This document shows, piece after piece, positions 25,205 to 35,423 of a stretch of DNA of 64,000 nucleotides (position 1 is its first letter; each line of letters opens with the position of its first letter). The translations under genes and the position numbers were made by a program. This DNA comes from Saxidomus purpurata. Its lineage: Eukaryota; Mollusca; Bivalvia; Venerida; Veneridae. The stretch is from contig JAFMSR010000003.1 in the NCBI GenBank assembly GCA_022818135.1, positions 17,716,351-17,780,350 of the forward strand, written 5' to 3'. The notes under the pieces are model-generated. The model was given only the letters and a program-made list of their open reading frames with translations, ran no database searches and was not told the origin of the DNA.

Positions 25205-28045
25205 TTAAAAACAAAAATAATATCAAACAGGGAATGCCACGTACCAAAAACGCAGCCTCCCCAAAACGAGCCCCACAGCACCCAGAAGTGCACACCACCA
25301 ACACACACACACACACACACACGCGCGCACACACACACGACACACACACACAATCATGTACACACACATATACACTACCAACACACACTAGCATACACAC
25401 GAGGACAAAACGAACAATCAAAGGAACACAGTGGGGCACCGCCTTGGAACGGTCAGTGGCAAAAACACCACCGGGGAGCTTAAACCGGTTTATGGTGCGC
25501 ACCCAACCTCACTCTTACCCCCACTATGTTCCAAAGTCACAGGACAGTGTAAATAAAAGTAATCCCTGCTAGGTGAATCTCTAACACACGCAATGGAAAC
25601 AAAAGGCATGGTATGTAAAACACAAAAATGCTCGTGTATAAATATATAAAAAGCAAACCTTGAGAACCAAAAAACGTATGTACTCAATGCCTTTGCAGAA
25701 GGCAGAGCACCAAGAGAAACACCCTTAAGGGCCCGACGAAACAGGCCAGAGGACAGAAATCAAAACAGTTTCGTCCCAGTGGGATTTAAAAACTGCCCAT
25801 CACAGAGTCCTCCCCCTCTTCCGTCAGACACAATCAAAGAGGGAAGCATAGCGTCCAACTGTAAACGGGTTGAACACCAAACATGCGGTGTGTCTCAAAA
25901 CAGTTGGGTCGTAACCTCTTTTAACAAAACGTTTTATAATTTTAGCAAATACAGTTGGAAAATTGCCATGACCCAAAATCTTACGAAGTTTGTAAACCAC
26001 ATCCCCATAAAAATCGGGTTTTGAAATACCTTCTCGCAGAAGAGTCTTTAGATTACTATTGAATTTCAAAACCAAATCAGAATTACGATAGTAAAATTTA
26101 GCAAAATATTTACGCAATTTGTAATAACGGTAGCCCTGTTGAAGAAGTTTATTTGTAATATATTGATTACGTTCATTAAAATCCTCAACATAACTACACG
26201 CTCTGGCAAACCGAATTAACTGAGAAATGTATACCCCATAAGATGTAGCACGAGGTACATCCCCATCCAAATGGGGGAAATTTACAATACTAAAATTAAA
26301 ATCATCCCTCTTGTCATAAATTTTGGTATGTATAATATTGTTATAAATAGAGAGATGTAAATCTAAAAATGAAGCACCAGTATCCAAATTGTTAGTTTTA
26401 ATTAACTGGAGTTCCCGGGGATAAATAGTGTCCACCAATTGACCAAAAAACGGGTTATCCATATTAAGAATATCATCCAGATAGCGTGATGTATTATTAA
26501 AAGCAGTGATAATGTCTGCCTGCGTGTCTGGAGAAAGACTCAACATAAAGTCTCTTTCATAACAATATAAAAACAAATCTGCGACAAGGGGTGCACAATT
26601 TGTTCCCATGGGAATACCGATTACTTGTCTGAAAACTGCATTCCCAAACCTTATATAAATGTTGTTCAATAAAAAGGAAAGGGCTTTACAAACTTCGTCA
26701 CAGGTCCACATAGTATAATGTTTAACAATACAGCTAGTAAAAAAAGCTTTATCGAAATTGCAGGCGAGAAATGTAACATTCTCCCTGGCAAAAGTCTTTT
26801 GAATTAGGGCAGTTAGCTTGTCATTTATCAAATTATGTGGTAAAGTGGTATACAGAGTAGAAAAATCGTATGTACTGACTGAAGTTACTTTGTAATTATT
26901 AACTTTAAACTTATCCAGGATTTCGCCAGAATTTTTGATCGACCAAAATAAATGTTTACCAGAGTTTTCGTATACTTTATCACAATATCTTTTCACGTGG
27001 GCTTTTATAGCAGTTAGGCAAGATGTTAATAGTTTTGAAATATTTGTGGTGGTACAAGAGCTTGAATTAGCGATGAAACGAGCTTTATATGGTTGTTTAT
27101 GTAATTTAGGAATCCAGTACATAGTAGGAAGTTTAATATGTTGATCATCTATACGAACTTTCAAATTAGAAACTTCACTGATGTGATCAGTGACCACATT
27201 TTGTTCAACGGAAGGACTCAATATATAAGCTTTAGTGCTATTTAGTTCGTTTTGTAAAACATTAATATAATGTAGGCGTCAAATGATGATAATATTGTTG
27301 GCCGCCTTGTCTGCTGGAACTAAGACATACTTAGAATGAAATTCTTGGATTTCCTTTTTCAGATGTCTTAAAGTAAACTTGGGTTTTGATGGAAGTAGGT
27401 GTTCATTTGTTTGGTAAAATTTTATACGAGAATCGACAATGTTAAAAATACTTCGTTTCCAAGACGTTAATGCATTTGGATCAGCATTCTCACGACGACA
27501 CCATTTAACACAAAAAGTTTCGATGGATTCCGCAATATGACCACGACAAGCATGAAAATCAATAATAGAAGGAATTCTGTATTTTGGTCCTTTAAAGAAT
27601 AAATTACGAATACGCTTGTCTTTAATAATATCAAAATTACCAGTGATGACATGACCGGCATCTGAATAGCAAAATTTCGAGTTTTTACATTCGCAGTAAG
27701 AAGGGGTATTTGTTTGAACATCTAGGTCGGAAACAATTTTATTGTAATTGAATATAACATTTCTAACAGGTGTTTTATATTTATAACAGATAATAGGAAC
27801 TTCGGAGTTTCGGAAATACTTAGGCACAGAATCAATGACACGTCTATCACGAAATATACTGGGTACATCGATGAAGTCAATACCTTTATTAATGAAATGA
27901 ATTTTAAGAAAATGTCTATCATGATCAGATTGAGTGTCAATGTGCGGACGGAGAACGTGTTGTGTGTAATGTTGGATAAGATATGACACAGTGTAAAACG
28001 GATCTGTTTGAATAACGTACTGGTCCGCTTCCTCGTCTAGTTTTT
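25205..28045 (-). mobile_element. Penelope-like (tentative) retroelement nested in the LINE
   Basis: Two minus-strand frames, 27989-27279 and 27221-25824, lie in the same reading frame and are separated by one TGA at about 27281. The first ends in a VLVPADKAANN motif, comparable to the PADK motif before the RT in Penelope-like elements. The second has RT motifs YDFSTLYT (A), GIPMGTNCAP (B) and YLDDI (C). After the stop, the 3' part (25205-25820) has a CA-rich microsatellite and no GIY-YIG domain that I can see. It splits the LINE, with near-identical TTTAAAA(A)C at 25204-25212 and 28044-28051 as a possible target duplication. Class assignment is from motif similarity only. Confidence 0.72.
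25299..25390. repeat. (CA)n-rich microsatellite
   Basis: Runs of AC repeats with CG and CACGA interruptions. They lie in the 3' non-coding part of the nested retroelement and create a false cysteine/valine-rich extension of the neighbouring LINE frame. Confidence 0.9.
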
Positions 28046-28200
28046 TAAAACTTGTTGAAGTTTAGAAAAGTTTTCAGCAACGAATGCTGATTTTGTAATT
28101 ATGTTGGATATGTTAATAAAGTGTTCATTTAATGCGTTCAGTATGTTGTTTTCTCCTTCAATCAGTCTATTATTAAACCGTGCCTTGATTGGAAATCAGA
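28045..28200 (-). mobile_element. 5'-ward remnant of the interrupted LINE
   Basis: The minus strand reads ...LNEHFINISNIITKSAF..., the stretch that normally precedes the RT domain in this LINE type (compare the EHF-NIS motif). It continues in sense with the piece ending at 25203, so the retroelement between them was inserted into an existing LINE. The LINE appears 5'-truncated near 28200. Confidence 0.65.
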
Positions 28201-28270
28201 TATTTTACGTTTTGGAACATTTTTCATCTAACCTTAAAATGATTTTCCAAAAGGGTTGAATAATAATTAA

Positions 28271-29083
28271 GGTAGTAGACCCCTAATGGGCACCAATTCA
28301 AATCATTATAGGCTTAATATTTTCTTAATCTGTATCATTTCCTGGATTTAAAAACAAATTTTAAAAGAATTTTACCGTGAAAAAAAGAAGTTATAGGACT
28401 TTGAATAACCCTACCCCCATTTTGGAATTAGTTATAAAATGACATCACACAAGAGATAAGAAAATACATGTATTTCATTTATTATTCAAAACTTTGGTAC
28501 AGATTTGGTATCAGAGTAACAAGAACTATGTTTTCTTTCAGAAATTACACACCATTTACTATATAATCAACAAGTTTTATAAAACTTTTATGAAATATTC
28601 AGATAGTATTACAATTTTCATATACTTTTTTTGCCATGTTCAATTTTGAACATCAAAGTTTTTAGGAAAAATCAAAATTTTCTAGAAATGGGGCATGACT
28701 TTTTGTATATTAAAAATTATCTATAACATTTTGGGAACAGCATGCCAAAAATTCACAATGTTTTACCGTCTCTATTTAAAATAATTTGATTTTGAAAATC
28801 TCCATCGATGATTTTAGACGTGTCTGCAAGTAATAAAATCTTCAAATAAGCTAATACTAATTCGTAAAAAAATATTTAATTTCTTTTTTAGTCTAAAAAC
28901 TATATAAACATATGAAGAAAAGTGCAAAATAATGAAAACAAAGAAGAAAAAGTAAAAAAATAAATTTGGTTCCGGCTGGATTCGAACCTACGCCCCAAAA
29001 AACCTAAAAAGATCTTCAGTCCAATGCTTAACAACCTAGGTTGAAGAGTTTCAAGCGGAGGTTTTTATTAGGGGTGTACTACC
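28271..29083. mobile_element. TTAA-flanked MITE, 813 bp
   Basis: TTAA borders lie at 28267-28270 and 29084-29087. The termini GGTAGTAGACCCCTAAT and (reverse complement) GGTAGTACACCCCTAAT differ at one of 17 positions. The first bases GGTAG match the termini of the large element around it. A minus-strand tRNA-like motif (GTAGGTTCGAATCCAGCC, about 28977-28995) lies near the right end. There is no coding capacity. Confidence 0.82.
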
Positions 29084-29087
29084 TTAA

Positions 29088-30097
29088 GCTTTAAAAAGGG
29101 AATAATTCATGAAGGCACCCGATTTGTGTAATACTATAGTGGCATATTTCTGCCACGAGATGGCGAAATAGCTGTGACGATAATGTCAAAGTTTTCTAAA
29201 AAGATGATCTTAAAGTTTGAAGGTTTTTTAATGTTATTTCGATAGTTATATACCATGAAAAACATTCTGAATGATGTTCGGCTGCGTTACCAACTGTGCC
29301 AACCAGCATCGATATAATCATGTCTTCCGTTTAGGCCGTTGTATTATTTTGTATATACATGTATACTCTAGCTCATCTCACAACGGCTGTAAACTTATTT
29401 ATATGAATAGCACTGTGAAATAATAAAACAAATAATGCTAAATTAAGAAGATACATGTAGATCAAATGTATCGATTATTATTCAAAGTTTAGATGGTCAT
29501 TTCTTTCTGTTTTGTTGTGTTATGTCATAACTTGTTGACTTTTTTCGGGACTATACAGAGGCTTACTACGTTTCTCGGTAAAAAAAGATGAATCCTTGGA
29601 TATATATACCTGGAGAACATCAATTATTTGGTCATATTTACATAGCAACGGGGAGTGTGGCACTTCCGTGTTAAAAAAAATACGGAGAATAGAAATTATC
29701 AGTGACATGTTGCCATGAACTGAACGTCATCTCTCAAACGTCGTTCTTTTGACGTTCAAGTGGTATCATTCACGCGTTATTTGTGAAAAATCTAGGACGA
29801 AGACGTCCTGTTTTTATTTCATTAAATGTGTTCAAATATCATTAAATAAACACTGTCAAAATTACATAAACTTTTACCGTCCCGATTTTGAAATGTTTTG
29901 TAAAAACGGCAAAAAAGCGTTGAAAAACGATAACGTTTCAAACGTTATTTCAGTTGCTTTAAGCGGAATCATTACATGTCTTGTGAAAGAAGGAAAATGT
30001 TTTTTACTTGGATGTATAATACATTTTCTGATGACTTTGTTAGAATTTACAGAAAGAAAATATGTTACGTATCAATAAAGCTATATGAGAAAAACTT
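29088..30097 (+). other. Right-hand core of the large TIR element, with a 109-codon ORF
   Basis: The plus-strand ORF 29749-30078 (starts MTFKWYHSRVICEK, ends ERKYVTYQ) stops 20 bp before the right inverted repeat. It is Lys/Phe/Cys-rich with one hydrophobic stretch and no recognisable domain. A short frame from 29274 begins MFGCVTNCANQ, faintly like the start of a THAP zinc finger, but it lacks the later C-x2-H, so this is only a suggestion. Confidence 0.3.
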
Positions 30098-30273
30098 CAT
30101 GACGGGATGGTTCCGGTACGCTGCCACTAGAGGGCGTTGTTAAATGTCGTCATGTGACGTCACAAAAATAAAAACGTATCCATGCAACGCAGATGGACAC
30201 GATATACGCATGTACCAATTTTTAAATAAATGTGACAACTTTCAATTTTACCGATTAAAGGTAATGACTCACC
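30098..30273 (-). repeat. Right 176-bp terminal inverted repeat of the ~10.3 kb element
   Basis: Reverse complement of the repeat at 19983-20158, running from CATGACGG to GTAATGACTCACC and followed by TTAA at 30274-30277. Differences from the left repeat are spread evenly, consistent with an old insertion. Confidence 0.88.
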
Positions 30274-30656
30274 TTAAGAGGAATAACCTACAAAGACCTA
30301 TGTTTTAACTGCGCTTCAAATACTGAAAATGATATATACATACTTTTTTCAAATAATGCCTACATAGCCATCTTTTATAAGAAATTGATGTTGGGGTCTA
30401 AAGTTAAAACCAGCTATAAAATAAAAGTTCAACGGCACTGTGGGCGAACATCTAGGTTTGGTGAAATTTCTTTATTTCTAAGTTATATCAAAATGCATTC
30501 AGATTTCGGATGTGCAACTATAAACCTAGGTCCTAATAGTACGACCCAGTTTAAACAGAGGTATATCTGATTTGTTTAGATATGCACAAATGTACCATGA
30601 ACATTAATCCATGAAATACAACAAAAGATGGTTGCTGTTTACAAACAGCAAAATAT

Positions 30657-30915
30657 AGTTTACACTAATTTATTTTAGGTCGATTGTGAAACAAGTTATT
30701 CAACTTATATTAATCACTCTCGGCACCTCATTCCTGATGGTATCCATCACCGTGAGGGTATGAGAGAAGAGAGGCCAGATTCCTTTTTTTATGCTGAGCG
30801 CCAAGCAAGAGGGCTTCTGGTACCATTTTTAACGTCTTTGATATGACGCGGCCAGGAAGCGAACCGACGACCTCCCGCACTCAAAGCCGGCGCTCTACCA
30901 CTAGGAAATCGAGCA
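30657..30915 (-). repeat. tRNA-derived SINE (SINE-C)
   Basis: On the minus strand the head reads CCTAGTGGTAGAGCGCCGGC (A-box) and GTCGTCGGTTCGCTTCCTGG (B-box). A unique body follows, and the tail is TTTCACAATCGACC then AAATAAATTAGTGTAAA. The tail is shared with the SINEs at 40301 and 54649, whose heads differ. Confidence 0.75.
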
Positions 30916-30939
30916 AATGACATGAAAAAAGTATGTTGG

Positions 30940-31220
30940 ATTTCACCTTTTCAAAGACGCTTTCTTGTCTTTAGGTTTAAGTTCGTCAACAATTTGTTCC
31001 TGAGAGTAACATCCAAACCATTCCCGTGACATTTTCAGCAAAGCAGGCGGAAAGTCAGCTTCCTTTTCGAAATCCACCTGAGTGATATTGTCACTCACAG
31101 ATTCACAAGAATCAAATACAATTTGTAACAGAGGTAGGATAAAACCCTAATTTTGCAAAACACTTAGCAATGTGGTTGTCTTAACTTGCATGATTGGAAA
31201 GATCTTGTAGAATTGTTGTC
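30940..31220 (-). pseudogene. Broken coding remnant, possibly pogo/Tigger-like transposase C-terminus
   Basis: The minus strand has two adjacent open frames. One includes NHIAKCFAKLGFYPTS, close to the ISNCFRKAGF-type motif near the end of pogo/Tigger transposases. The next runs for about 67 codons to a TGA near 30950, with acidic and aromatic residues (SREWFGCYSQEQ). A frame change lies between them. Codon-like composition suggests a decayed protein fragment; the family link rests on one short motif. Confidence 0.3.
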
Positions 31221-31324
31221 TCTTAGAAGCTCAGGACCAATTAAGTGTTTTCTGTTTCTCCATTTCCATCAATACATGTAGTAGAGGTATGATACGGCAC
31301 TTGTTCTTCCTTGCCATTGAGCCA

Positions 31325-31420
31325 GCTTTTATCACGACGTGGTAGAGTGTCAGCTTAGCGTATTGGAGGACCAGAGTTCGAATCCAGCTCGGGGCGATGT
31401 ACTTTTCAAAGTTACACTAC
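31325..31420 (+). repeat. tRNA-like SINE head
   Basis: Contains TGGTAGAGTGTCAGC (A-box-like) and CCAGAGTTCGAATCCAGCTC (B-box) at the usual spacing. No clear tail or end could be defined. Confidence 0.5.
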
Positions 31421-32218
31421 AGATGCCGCTTACGATACAGTACTTTAGTTTCACCGGCTGGATAATTTCAGCATCCATTGGCTGCAGAACTGAAGTTGGA
31501 TTGGAAGAACTGCTACTTCACATTTTGATAGGAAGAATAAACCAGTGAGTTTTCGATAGCCTAACTATAAATTTTGTTTATTAGTGTGTTCTAGAACAGT
31601 TCTCTAAATGCGGACAAAAGGTAGGCCATGAGTTTATTTCGATAGGTCGTGAGATATATCAGCACCTAAATATCTAGCGGATTTTACAGGTTCAAGTTTT
31701 GCATTATGAAGGCCCCGTTCTTTTATGACTTTTAAGTTTAAAGATATGTGTTTCTTGATATTTAGCTGGGCTATGATTCAATGTCCCGATCAAACCTCCA
31801 CTGAAGACCTCGAGGGTCAGCTCGGAATTTTGATGAATTTGTTTTACTACTTCGAACAGATAGAATAAGACAAAACCTTCTTTTGTTATTTGTGACTCAA
31901 AGCAATTTAATAGTGTCTATAGATAAGGAAAAGGCGAGACCTATATGGCACTTGTACACATATTGGAATTTCACATTCAACAAGACTACACACTGGTGTC
32001 TGTTAGTCGGGAAAGAACGTATATACCCATTTTGGAGTAAGTAGTTTTTGACTACTTTCTCTTGAAGTTCTTTATCAGAGCCTTTCGAAAAAAGCTAATA
32101 ATGTATAGTCTTCTTGTTTTGTTATGTACTGTGTCAATTTAAATGGAGACTGAACTAATATTATTGAACAAGTTTTCAGAAAGCTCCACACTCCCACGGA
32201 CCTATATATACGTGTATA

Positions 32219-32254
32219 CAAGGTCTTTCAAATAGTACTATTTGAAAGACCTTG
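32219..32254. repeat. Perfect 36-bp palindrome
   Basis: Two exact 18-base arms (CAAGGTCTTTCAAATAGT and its reverse complement) meet with no spacer. It lies in a stretch without a recognised gene. Confidence 0.95.
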
Positions 32255-35200
32255 CATGGTGTCGGCTTCAAACATCCGGGTACTGCAAAATATTTACATT
32301 CGGGAAAGGTGATTCCTCGGATGTCATCGCTTGTGTCTTTGTATCTTTAACTTTGAATAATATAATAACCAGTATTGGAAATGAAAGAAGACTACGATCA
32401 TCCATTACCTTGAAACTATTAGATTATTTTTATAATAATTATATTTTGTCAAAAGCTTTTTGTTTCGTTTAAAATAAATTTAAACTTGCATACGAGTCAA
32501 CGGTAATGGCCAAGTTTTCAACTTTTATCGAATGAAGAAACGAACGAGACCTCAAAACCGATTGTTTAACTGGTCAGTTTGACGTCACGGCGAAGCCGAG
32601 GGTCCGTGACTCTCGGGTCGTACCAATTATTTGTAGAGGATATTGGACCCAATAAGCACAAAAACAAACGAAGGGTCTGTGACTCTCCCAAGCTAAGACG
32701 GTATCTCTAATAAGAATAAAGTTATCTTGATAAACGCATTTATTGAAAAGAGTACAAAAATAAGAGTCAAAAATATTTGGATACTTCTTCTTTTTATATA
32801 TCAATTTCATCATTTCTAAAAACGTTTTGAAAACAACTTGGCACCTGTTTTTTTTTTAAAACTCAGTGTGTAGAAGGGACGGTATGGTATGGTATTTTAA
32901 GTAATCGAACGGAAATAAAGTGTGAAGGTCACGTGATCTGTCAAACGCAGTGGCAACTTGGACGCATTGAGCTGGAGTTTTCCCCAAATTTCTGTAAGTT
33001 AATCGGTATTTTACTAACAATAAATGTGATAGATAGAAACAAAGGAGAGATCTGCAATATAAAACTGAATGTTCGGAAAATCACCCTCAACGGTATCCCT
33101 CAGATATGTTCGAATACGGCAGACGGTTTGGTCGATGTTCTAAATTTTTTTAATGATTGTTTGCGCATTTTCATAGACTATGATTTATTTACGAGAACCC
33201 TGTGTTCATATCACAAACGTTATTCCTCACTAACCTTTGAAAGAGAATCGAACACAAACGCATTTTGCTGAAATTTGTACTGTTGTAAAGTGTAAGAAAA
33301 ATGCAAACTTGATAGAATCAAGTTGTCATGAGGGAAAAAACAATATTTGAAATTTGTGATTCTATGACTTAAAGAACCTTTTGTCGCATCACCAACTTCC
33401 AAAAGTCTATAAACTAAAAGTTAGTACAAGTTATTATTTATACCCATAATATGTTGTGCTCTCCTGAGATTTTCAGAAATTTTCATTAGCAGGTGTATGG
33501 GCGTAAATACGGTGGATTCATTTATCATAGCATAAAACATCTCAAGCTGCAAAATAGCAAATGCTTGCACAATCGTCAATCATTGGCATGGTACTGACCT
33601 TGTTTGGTCGGAGCAAAGATGTACTGATAACTGTCTGCGTACGACACAAACACTACTGATAAATTTTCATTAAATGGACCAGATGTCAGGTACTCCATCT
33701 TCCAACTTTCAGGAATATTGTTGAAGTATTAACTATTTATAGATGTAAAGTGAGAATAACTGTTTTTTTATCAAGTCTGGCAAAAGCCAAAACCAATGTT
33801 GTGTTCATTGAAATTTCAGTTAATAGTTTATCATAGACTAATGCTGAGGCATGCCAATATGGTTTAAAATAATGTAATTCTTAAAAGTATATAATTTGTT
33901 TTTATGTATTCTTGACTATGGCCTGAGCACATTAACATTTAACAAGCTCTTTTGCTCAGGATTATTGTCATGAGTCAAATCTTGATTGCGACTAGTAAAA
34001 TTAATGTAGTTTTGCAGTAGATCCAGCAAATGTATTAACAGAATTTTATTGACTGAATATAAGACAAAAATACCCTTACTTGTTGGGATATTTTTAAAAA
34101 ATGCTGACATAGTAAATGTAGTATAAGTTGATGGTAAAACAAAACTGCTTGATTAGTCTGTCAGCGAAAGAAAATGGCATTTAATTTTGAGCAATACAGA
34201 ACAGTAACTGGACGGACTGTCTTCAGTGATTGGAATGAAATGAATCCAAAATCCTCATTAATTAATTATTTAAGTGTAATTTTTTTTTATCTCTAACGAA
34301 AAATGTCGAACATCTTGTGTTTCACCTAAAAGTTTGAACTCAGGGTTTGGATATGTGTGTAACAGTAAAGTTCACAATTTTTTACCTCAGATGAAATATT
34401 TACTATTGTTCACTAATTGACATGGTAAGACTAGCCATGCTAGCAGAATGAAATGCTTACCAAAGGTACATGTATCAGTCATTTGTATACATGAACCGAA
34501 AAGGTTATATTTATGTACTTAAACAAGCATTTCTTTTTGGCAGTGACCCACAGGACTTGTTACCAATTTTAACCTTTAGTTCTATTTACTGTTTAATCTG
34601 AATTGTAATAAATTTTGCCTTGATAGACTTGTATATAATAGACTGTGCACTGTATGCAGTTAAATTCCTTTTGCTGTGATTTATTTGACACAGTCAACTA
34701 TTAAGTGCACCACTTTAAAAGGAAGTTTCTTATGCTAAATTGCTTGAGAAGTAAATCATTGAAGTGTTTTAATTGTGTTCATATGTTATTTCATACATGT
34801 ATTGCACTGTTTATAATTGTTTATACTAATATGTACACTCATATCATAAGATAAACTTGTTCCATTAATTAATCTCTCATAGTTTATTATATTTTCAAAG
34901 TCTATACAGGTAACAGTCTGATAGCAGTAAAAATGTATTCAACAGCAATTTCTGTTGGAGCTTAGTTGTAAAGTCTAAGGTATTTAATACGAAGCATGAC
35001 TGTAGAATGAGCAGTGAAAATTGAAGATTTTTGCACCCTTTAAACTGTATTTACATTGTTTTTATTAGAACAAAGTTTCTTTATTTAAGTTTTTGCTTAT
35101 CATTAATTTAGTTTTATCTTCAAATCATGATGCAGTCATATTTCTGTTAAAGGTTTCTAAGAAGTATTTTACTGATAACGTTATTTTTCCTGGTATTTCC

Positions 35201-35423
35201 TGGTTAGGTTGTTCTACTTAACCATCGATATGATTCATTTTCAGGAAAAGAAAATTAAACAGTTACAGATTTGATTCATTTTAATTTGTATTACCACTTC
35301 AGAACAGTTCGCACAGCGGGAGGTTTGCTGATACAAGAATTTAATATATCATCTGCTTCAAATTATATGAACTGCATGATATTTTATGGCATAATGCTAT
35401 CAATTTTAAGTGTATAGTTTCAG
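32255..35423. other. Intergenic region upstream of CPT1 coding exon 1
   Basis: No recognised gene. A plus-strand 112-codon ORF at 32933-33271 has no known domain. The CPT1 promoter and any non-coding first exon are expected here or further left, because 35423 looks like a splice acceptor, but I cannot locate them by eye. There is no CpG-rich stretch. Confidence 0.35.

Larger units (their letters stand above)
19979..30277. mobile_element. Large composite element bounded by 176-bp TIRs and TTAA
   Basis: Both outer borders are TTAA (19979-19982, 30274-30277), adjoining inverted repeats of identical length. The interior is 10.3 kb but includes a LINE (23320-25203 and 28045-28200), a Penelope-like RT insertion (25205-28045) and a TTAA MITE (28271-29083). 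Removing these leaves about 4.5 kb of older core. TTAA targets are used by piggyBac, Kolobok and some other superfamilies, but I recognise no transposase in the core. Polintons are unlikely because of size, target site and missing genes. The alternative is two solo MITE-like ends in inverted orientation by chance; equal length and position make one element more likely. Confidence 0.7.

Noticed and set aside
24624..25502. A 292-codon minus-strand frame that seems to begin with a cysteine/valine-rich N-terminus before the RT
   Set aside because: The N-terminal third is translated (CA)n microsatellite and the 3' end of the nested retroelement; only the part below 25203 is LINE coding sequence.
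19979..30277. Maverick/Polinton or other virus-like element
   Set aside because: No polymerase B, integrase, ATPase or capsid gene was seen, the target is TTAA instead of a 6-bp duplication, and the size is too small after removing nested elements.
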